Part shown: positions 57,322 to 64,000 of the stretch, piece by piece
Layout of the letters: each line of letters begins with the position of its first letter
How positions within the stretch are numbered: the first letter of the stretch is position 1
Assembly: GCA_024516155.1 (NCBI GenBank)
Contig: JAJJXM010000049.1
Coordinates: 186,001 to 250,000, forward strand
DNA length: 64,000 bases
Source of the DNA: Pyronema omphalodes
Taxonomy: Eukaryota; Ascomycota; Pezizomycetes; Pezizales; Pyronemataceae
Reading direction: 5' to 3'
Notes under the pieces: model-generated
Database searches by the model: none
What the model was told of the DNA's origin: nothing
Seen by the model: the letters and a program-made list of their open reading frames with translations, nothing else
Translations under genes and position numbers: made by a program

Positions 57322-59044
57322 ATGGCACCATCCGTAGTCCCACCTCAACCAACAGTCGAAGACTCTCGCGAAGACACTACTGCTAGCTTGCAGAACCAGG
57401 ATATTGCGGATGATGCCGCATCTGGGGATGAAGCTGAAGAACAGCAACCAGAAGGTGACAATGTCCAAACGACGACTGCCGGAGCTCCAGCAAAGAAAAA
57501 GAAGAAGAAGAAGAGAACGAGGAAGATTGGAAGTGTGAGTTTTCCTCATCTTGGGTCTTGTGGTAAATAACGATAAGCTGACTTGGCATAGACCAAACCG
57601 TCGGGTTGGGAAGGTAATAATAAGCACCTACCATAGGATATACATTAATCTAATCGAATACAGAGTACTGCGTTGATGGACCTCTGCCTTTAACGGTTTT
57701 TGAGGAGGAAATTGAGCTCTATTCTCCGTGAGTAGCTTCATTCATGCTTTCTTGAAGAATTCGGCTAATGGTTGTTGCTTTGTACAATTTAGACAGAAGC
57801 CGTTTATCACGTAAGTCCCAGATTATTGAAGCTATATATTTGGGGACTACGCTACAGTTATTGACATCTCGGTAGACGTATTGAGCTCTGTATTCAGCGT
57901 TACAAAGCCAAACGCAAGTGGGACCCCCTGCGACTCCAGATGTTCACAAACTACCTTACGCTGGGTGGTGTCTCCAGTGGACCCAAACAGTTCTCTGGAG
58001 GACTAGACCCGAAACAAGTAGACGAAATGAATGCCGAAGAAATTGCGGCTATTACAGCTACGGAATTTATTAATGTTGACCAAACAGGCGGTGATGATGA
58101 ATGGGAAGTCGACTTTGAGCTTGTCGCTCGTGGTTTCTTATCCTACAAGGTGCCGTATGTTATGAGTATTAGCAAAGAGACGGAATTGATGACTGCTGTT
58201 AATCTCATTAGGAACTTCCTGAACTACGTAAGTTTCTTTCTCGGTATTCCCTATCATATGTCAACTGACAGAAAAAGGTTATTGTACATAATGTAGCACC
58301 AGAATACGAAGACAACATCAGGGCTGCTCTCAAGATTTGCGATTTAGCGGAAAAGGAGTTGATCCTCTGTTTAAATCTTACAGCCCGTCTCCCCGGAACA
58401 TTCAATACGGCATGTTCCACCATCTATCAAGGCCATTTCCAAGGATTGGGAGACGCGGATATGAGCTGGATGCCGGAGCATGATAAACACAAGTCGATTT
58501 ACTTCACCAGAGAAGAGGCGACATCACTTGTTGAGACCGCTTTGAAGAAGCGCGGTACCCCAGAGCAACAAGCTTTGGGTGTCGACCGTAAGGTTGTCAA
58601 AAGACACTTCATGTCCGTCCAGGTCATGGAGGTTTACAACCCTCCGTCTGAGTGGGTGCAAGATAAGAATGCTGATAAGAGTCTTCCTGAAAATAAGTAT
58701 TATCAGAAAACTCAGACTCTTGGATGGATCAAGGTCAAGCCTTGGGTTCCCGAGGACCCCTATGTAATTCCAGAGGAGCTCCCCCTTGATCAGCTTGATG
58801 AGATAACTATTTGGTTCGAGAAGACGGTTGTTCAGTGGTGCTTCGTCGGAATGAAAATGATAGCAAAGATACATTGGTTCGAGGATGGGTTGGTCTTCAT
58901 TGATGAAGTGACGGTGAGTTCTTCATTAAACTGGGGTTTCGCGATGAAAAGGTTCTAACAACTAAGTAGGGTCTATATACCTCATTCTATATTGCACTAG
59001 AAAATCCCAAAGATGATGAGGATAATGACGACGATTTTGCTTAG
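57322..59044 (+). CDS. arb1: Arb1-like subunit of the Argonaute siRNA chaperone complex
   Basis: Seven exons, 57322-57534, 57592-57613, 57664-57727, 57793-57810, 57876-58227, 58272-58913 and 58970-59044; 461 residues. All introns are GT-AG and in phase. In fission yeast, Arb1 with Arb2 holds Ago1 loaded with duplex siRNA and is needed for heterochromatin silencing. Seen here: an acidic, Gln-rich leader ending in a Lys tract (KKKKKKKRTRK); then the family pattern WEEYCVDGPLP, FEEEIELYSP, IQRYKAKRKWDPLR, FTNYLTLGGVSSGPKQFSGG, EWEVDFELVARGFLS, NLIRNFLNYKKVIVHNVAPE, AEKELILCLNLTARLPGTFN and WIKVKPWVPEDP; and an acidic end (NPKDDEDNDDDFA). Two exons are only 22 and 18 nt, so automated annotation could misplace the N-terminal third. 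The family call rests on recalled pattern and was not searched. Confidence 0.8.
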
Positions 59045-59740
59045 TCCACGAATTCCAATCAGAATTTATGCAAGTGGTGCCCTTGTCTGTATAACAAGGT
59101 TCCTTACTGGGTGGTGGATCAGATATCATGTTGGTAATTTTGTGGTTCTGTTTCATATTTGTTTGGATCTATCTGTCATGAACGTATATTCTGAAATCAT
59201 TTGCTTTGTGTATCGAAGGACATGCATATTACCATTCAAAATTTAGAGGATGTGTCAAGTGTGTGTTATTCAGTCGTACTCGATAATATCACCAAGCCTA
59301 AAGTTTATAAACTGTATGATTTTTCCGGCACGCATACATTCCTGTTTCCTTTGGTAATATCGGACACTTCATGGGTGCGTTCGTTGCTGTTGTTCGTAAG
59401 CGAGGGCGTTGAGACAGTGTCGTCTGAAGTTATGTCCGGATAATGGGTTGTCGGCGGCTTGATGACCTTAGTAGCGGTGTATGTAGATGCAGCACGCAGC
59501 AGCGCATCGCTAAGGATTCTTTATATTCTTCGCCAATTCAACATGCGATGCTGATGGACGTGAAGTACAGTAGAGCTTTTGATTTTGATGATCCTTGGAG
59601 CCGAGTCGAATGATATTTTCCTTTGACGAACGTACCAAGGAACGCAAGCAAACGAGGACAATTAGTTTGTATGGCTGTATCATCATATACCTACAGACCT
59701 TTTCATAAGGGTACGATGGGGCTGAAGGGGTGTTACCTTA
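59045..59740. other. Intergenic region
   Basis: No gene is seen downstream of Arb1; the short frames at 59201-59443 look non-coding. Confidence 0.4.
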
Positions 59741-59885
59741 TACAGTTAAGCCTTTTTATAAGACGTTTTCAATAAACAGGGAACCCTTATTTCCCATACA
59801 AAAACCGTTAGGCCTGCGACCATTAACGTTATACAGGGGCTAAGTATCCCTCTAGACAGTACCTTTATGGAAAGGTTCGACTGTA
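59741..59885. mobile_element. 145-bp MITE with pogo/Tc1-like terminal inverted repeats
   Basis: The left end TACAGTTAAGCCTTTTTATA (59741-59760) and the reverse complement of the right end, TACAGTCGAACCTTTCCATA (to 59885), match at 16 of 20 positions, and every mismatch is a transition. Ends starting TACAGT and containing AACC resemble pogo/Fot1-type elements with a TA target site. There is no coding capacity. Confidence 0.72.
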
Positions 59886-60607
59886 CCAAACCATCTAAGC
59901 GTCAATGCGCTTAAGCCTTGCTTGCGAAATACTCCACCAACCCGTCGTCACCCCGCGCGTATCAACCTACAAACCGCGACGCGTCTCCCACGTTTACTCA
60001 TAGATACAAATTGATTCTTCAAGGATTCTAGATTCGATTCAGCGACATTCCTTAGTCTCGCTCAACCAGCAACATTTAAGTCCGAGTTACGCCAATACCC
60101 GACTCACCATCTCCTCCTATACTCGTCAAAATTGTGGCTGCAACGGCACCCTCGAACGCACGACAACCGCGCCAAATAAACCCTGCAGCTCACCGAAACT
60201 CAATACGCAAAGCACGTAAAACGTCCTCAATTAACTACCGTTGAATCACGGCCGAGTCCTGGCTTGAGAAAACCGGACTCGGAACAACACACAACCACCT
60301 CCGACCTTTGTTTTACCCAATGTACGTCGCAATTCTATACCTCGAATATTGCCGCTCCACACCGATTCACTCCAGGCCTTCCAGCAGCCCCACCGGTTCC
60401 CAAAGCTTCCAACAGACTTCCCTAAGTTTTCAACGCCGCCTCAGATTTGCTAATGCTAGAATAGCACCTAGGCCTGGGTTGCATGATATCGAGTTCTGTC
60501 GGCTGATCCGTCAAGATCTTCTTACTTACTTTTCGACTATTCCTGGCGTGGGAGAAAGTTTTGCCATCAAAGAAAAATAGAACATATTACCAGAGGAAAT
60601 TCGGAGA
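59886..60607. other. Intergenic region and promoter of the OTU gene
   Basis: C/A-rich + strand sequence. A + frame at 60308-60580, in the same frame as the OTU gene, is closed by TAG at 60578-60580. That TAG could instead be the acceptor of a 5' intron (AAATAG then AACATATTACC), which would lengthen the OTU protein; there is no direct evidence. Confidence 0.35.
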
Positions 60608-63600
60608 ATGAAGGGCAATATAGAGTTGTATGATAAAGAGTTTCCGTTACTTCAAGAAGTGGGATTATATGCTAAGCAGACTACGGGTGATGGTGACTGT
60701 CTATTTCATGCGTTAAGCGATCAGGTTAGTTATCCACAATACTTGTTCCTCACTTTTCGAGGTTTAGGCGTGGGTTATGGCGCTTTTTGTACAAGCAATA
60801 CTTATTCGGGTATCGGTTTTTGAATTCGAGTCCGGGGCCCCGCTTTTATACCCCACTGGAGGACCAAGATACCTATATTTCTAGGTGCCATGGCTAAAAC
60901 ATTTGCTAATTATATCTGTGTTTGGTTTAGCTTTATGGGCATGAAAATTTCCACTGTGAACTTCGTCGACAAGTAGTTAATCGTAAGTCTGCTCCCATTT
61001 CCGTTTGTTTTTACATTCGTACGCTCATAACCTAGATCTTCGGGCCCATGCGTCCTACTTCAAAGCGTTCATCAATGTAGAACCCGTACGGCGTGCGCCA
61101 CGTCGACGAGCTGCAGCTAGCTCTAACCAAGATTTGCAAACATTTACGGAAAACGAAATCGACAAAGCTTTTGAAGAGCGAATGCAGCGAATGGAGCAAT
61201 CCGGAGTCTTTGGTGATAATATGGAAATCCAAGCCTTTGCAAGAGATTTTAACGTCAACGTTAAAATTTTTAGAAGGGATTATGCATATGTTATCTCGGC
61301 TGACAATACCTGCGGTAACGCTGCACAGAGCCGTGAGCAGAGAAGATTTGTTTATTTGGCGTATCACGTAAGTTCGGCTACCCAATCCTGTTCGATAGTT
61401 GGGAATTCAGATACCTGTAATGCTGGCTGAAATAGTTTGCTTACTCTTGGTCAATTCGAAACAGACTTGGGAACATTACTCATCGATAAGAAACCGCGAT
61501 GGACCCCACACTGGACCTCCTTGTGTACGAGACCTGGCAAATGAACCAGATACGGATATTGAAATATTACCGTGGATGATAGAAGCCGTTGAAAAGGGCT
61601 TACCGCAGCCTCGACCAAAAGAAAAAATCTGGGAAGCATTACAAGAAGTAGGGGGAGATCCACAACGCGCAATAGAATATATTGTCAATGGCTCGGACTG
61701 TGAATCAGAGGAAAGTGGTTCCGAGTTTGATTCAGAGGAAGACGAGGGATACGAGACAAAGCAACAGAATTTGGATGTTCCGGATTCTAGCTCTCTAAAA
61801 CAAATATCATCAGATCCAACGATACGGGATAAGATGGTTGTCCAATACCCAAGGAAAATGTCAAAGGCTTACCCAACGGTACCTGATGACCCCGCTCAAA
61901 ATCCGCAGCTGGTATCCAAAATTTTAGAACAAACTATTGCAGCTCATCTTTTCCGGAATAATCCAAAGCTGGAAGAGATACAAGTACCAACTGTGGCCTA
62001 CATGCCACCTGAAGTAACCCCATCTCCAGTGGATAATCCAAGCCCCTTTGTAAATCCGACATCGCGTTTCTCCCAATCGTATGTCGCGAAATGTGCAAAA
62101 CCTACCTGGCCTGCAGAAATAACTGGTTTAGGGGAACCTAACCCTTCAATGCATCAAGCAGAGGATTCCAAGCAAGCTTTACATATAGACCCAGTAACTG
62201 GAGAATCATCCACTGCGAGCGCAGTGAACCTGGATGTTGAACATGGGAGACTGTACAATTTTATTTCTTCACAATGGAGCGCGGAACCTGTGGAGAATGG
62301 GAGTTTCATTTATGAACGAAAATCTGAAGAACCGAGGGTAAATGCAAATGTGTTTGCCCACTCAAACGGTACAGAGAGTCTACAAAATACAAGTTCTGTT
62401 TCTCCCCCACAATCTCAGCAAGTTCCACAGACTACACCGATATTACAACAGCCTTTACCGATATCTGCACATTGCGCATCGACATCTCCTATTGTTAATC
62501 CTGCGCCAGATCAAGGCACAATGGAAATGGGAAAGGACAATGTGGTAACTTTCATATGGGAAGCGCCTAAAAACCCAGCCATGGCTGCAACTCAGCCAAA
62601 ACCACAGACACAACCACAGGAGCACGAAATACAACCCCTCTGCGGCAGTGTATTCCAAACTACCATGCAAGAAATGTCGCCTCCCCAAACGTTGGAAGAA
62701 GTATATCAACCACCACGGACTTCACAGGGCTCACAGCCTCCACAGCCCCAGCCAATATTCGAACCACAAACGAGCACAAATGAATCTCAGCAACTAGCAG
62801 CTCATTCAATGTCTCGGGCCTCCCAAAATCGTACTCCCATTGAGTCCTCCGCCAGTCAGTGGATAAACCCTTTAGGAAGCCCACACAACCAGCCTTCCAA
62901 TAGTCCGCCAGTATCGTTAACACCCCCCTTCACCTCGATTCGTCATCCATTACCGCCTGCACCGATTCGTGCGCCAAAACTTTCCGCACTGGAAAGGCTA
63001 AGACCTGTGAGGCATACCGCTCATCCTCCAGCTGGGGAACATACAAAGGGTAGAGTGAGAGATATGGGGATAGAACATGGCCTACCACCTGCCCCCATTA
63101 GACCCCCGACATTGAAATCCTTAAAGCCAGCGGCAACGAGGGTGGCGCCTGTAGCGCAGATGGGTAGTATCAGTCCGCCAGCTCCGAGTCCATCATTTCA
63201 ATCTGCAAGGCGACAAGCTCCCGTGGCACCGATGGCTAGTATGAGTTCGAGTTCATCTTCATCGAACATCCCAGTATCTGGAGCTCTCCCGGGGCATGTA
63301 CCACCACCTGCAGCCCGTCCACAGATATCCCGAGCGCCCTTCCCGGCTATAGCATATTCATGGAGTTTCCCTGATTCCTATCCGGAAATAGTTGAAGAAG
63401 TACACCGTAGAAAGCGTTGCAAATTATCTACAGGATCTGCTATTCATACTGGTCTGACCTCAGGAATCCCGAGTGTACTGCCGATGTTATCTTCTATATC
63501 CCCGTCAAAACCATGCTTGGGAAATACCACAACCAGAACCCCAATAGCAGGACTGAACTCTCACAAGAGTATTGGTTTGAATTTAGGAGGATTCGATACT

Positions 63601-64000
63601 ATCCCTAGTTTGAATAGTGGTCGATCACCAGTGCCGAGATCCAGGGTGAGGAGAATTAAGGATGTTTCCGAGGACCAGAGAATTCCAGGGTCCAGAATGA
63701 GAGCCTTAAGTTCCCCCAAAATTCCAGGACTTTCTGCCGGTGATTCGATGTCTCGGGTGTCTGCGGTTGCTCTGTCAGGACTTTCTCGCTCATCTTCCTC
63801 AAATATCGTAGATGACAACTGTTCGGTAACTAGTAATTTCAGCAATGTATCTACGAGCACTTCTGCTACAACCATTATTGATAACGAAGCCGGAAAATTA
63901 GATACTAGGAAGAGACAACGCCCTGTAACTACGGAATATACTGGCACGTCTGCTACATTTTTGAATGAAGCAACGACTCCGCCGGTTGCTGTTGAAAAGG
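60608..64000 (+). CDS. OTU-family deubiquitinase with UBA-like segment and long disordered tail (OTUD3-like; 3' end outside the window)
   Basis: Exons 60608-60724, 60931-60982, 61036-61367 and 61465 to beyond the window end; introns are GT-AG and in phase, and at least 1012 residues are visible. It is probably a cysteine protease that removes ubiquitin. The catalytic Asp28/Cys31 lie in TTGDGDCLFHALSDQ and the catalytic His171 in TWEHYSSIRNRDG. Between them are LRAHASYFKAF and EIQAFARDFNVNVKIF, standard OTU landmarks. Residues of about 219-242 (EKIWEALQEVGGDPQRAIEY) look like a UBA-type helix bundle, the order seen in human OTUD3. The remaining 760 or more residues are Ser/Pro/Gln-rich with repeated LPPAPIRAP/PPAPIRPP and VAPxAxMxS motifs, unlike OTUD3, and likely disordered. 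Exon 1 uses donor GTTAGT. The ATG has A at -3; a longer N-terminus is possible. Confidence 0.85.

Noticed and set aside
59866..59885. tRNA B-box-like word GGTTCGACTG
   Set aside because: It is the right terminal repeat of the MITE; there is no A box or cloverleaf.

Overview
The window is nuclear DNA of a filamentous ascomycete (Pezizomycotina). The evidence is short GT-AG introns (about 50-210 nt) throughout, typically fungal protein families (a PROPPIN with FRRG, Arb1, Sna3-type protein, fused TYW4, fungal-type Ras) and fungal-style transposon debris. The genus cannot be fixed from sequence alone. The region is gene-poor: about eleven convincing protein genes in 64 kb, separated by long stretches rich in simple repeats, homopolymer tracts and decayed transposable elements. 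I recognised no tRNA, rRNA or CRISPR.

Layout. 0-2 kb: the 3' end of an unrecognised gene, then pantothenate synthetase. 2.5-4.5 kb: an 18-bp perfect hairpin next to a LINE ORF1-like relic, then 16-, 7- and 5-bp tandem repeats. 4.9-8.7 kb (minus): a seven-exon TYW4/PPM2 gene with methyltransferase, kelch and JmjC parts. 11.7-13.2 kb: ATG18. 13.5-17.4 kb: dense microsatellites, including about 280 bp of GGTTAT. 18.7-19.3 kb: hAT relic 1. 21.7-22.8 kb: an orphan helix-turn-helix-like gene. 24.6-25.1 kb: a long inverted-repeat element. 25.7-26.7 kb (minus): an orphan protein. 27.9-30.5 kb: inositol polyphosphate multikinase and a convergent quinone oxidoreductase. 34.3-35.4 kb: hAT element 2. 38.5-39.3 kb (minus): Ras. 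39.3-48.3 kb: a long gene-free, repeat-rich gap. 48.3-49.1 kb: an Sna3-like membrane protein. 50.6-55.7 kb: a graveyard of three pseudogenes and hAT copy 3. 57.3-59.0 kb: Arb1. 59.74-59.89 kb: a pogo-like MITE. 60.6 kb to the end: an OTU-type deubiquitinase running off the window.

How the genes relate. They are mostly independent housekeeping or regulatory genes, not a biosynthetic cluster. Themes are vitamin B5/CoA synthesis (PAN6), tRNA wybutosine modification (TYW4), membrane traffic and autophagy (ATG18, SNA3-like), signalling (inositol phosphate kinase, Ras), ubiquitin turnover (OTU) and RNAi-directed heterochromatin (Arb1). The most striking non-gene signals are two pseudogenes, each with five in-frame stops that single C-to-T changes from Arg or Gln codons could produce. 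The repeat copies also differ mainly by transitions. Both point to past repeat-induced-point-mutation-like decay. A family of about 1-kb hAT elements also seems to keep only the transposase C-terminal dimerisation region.
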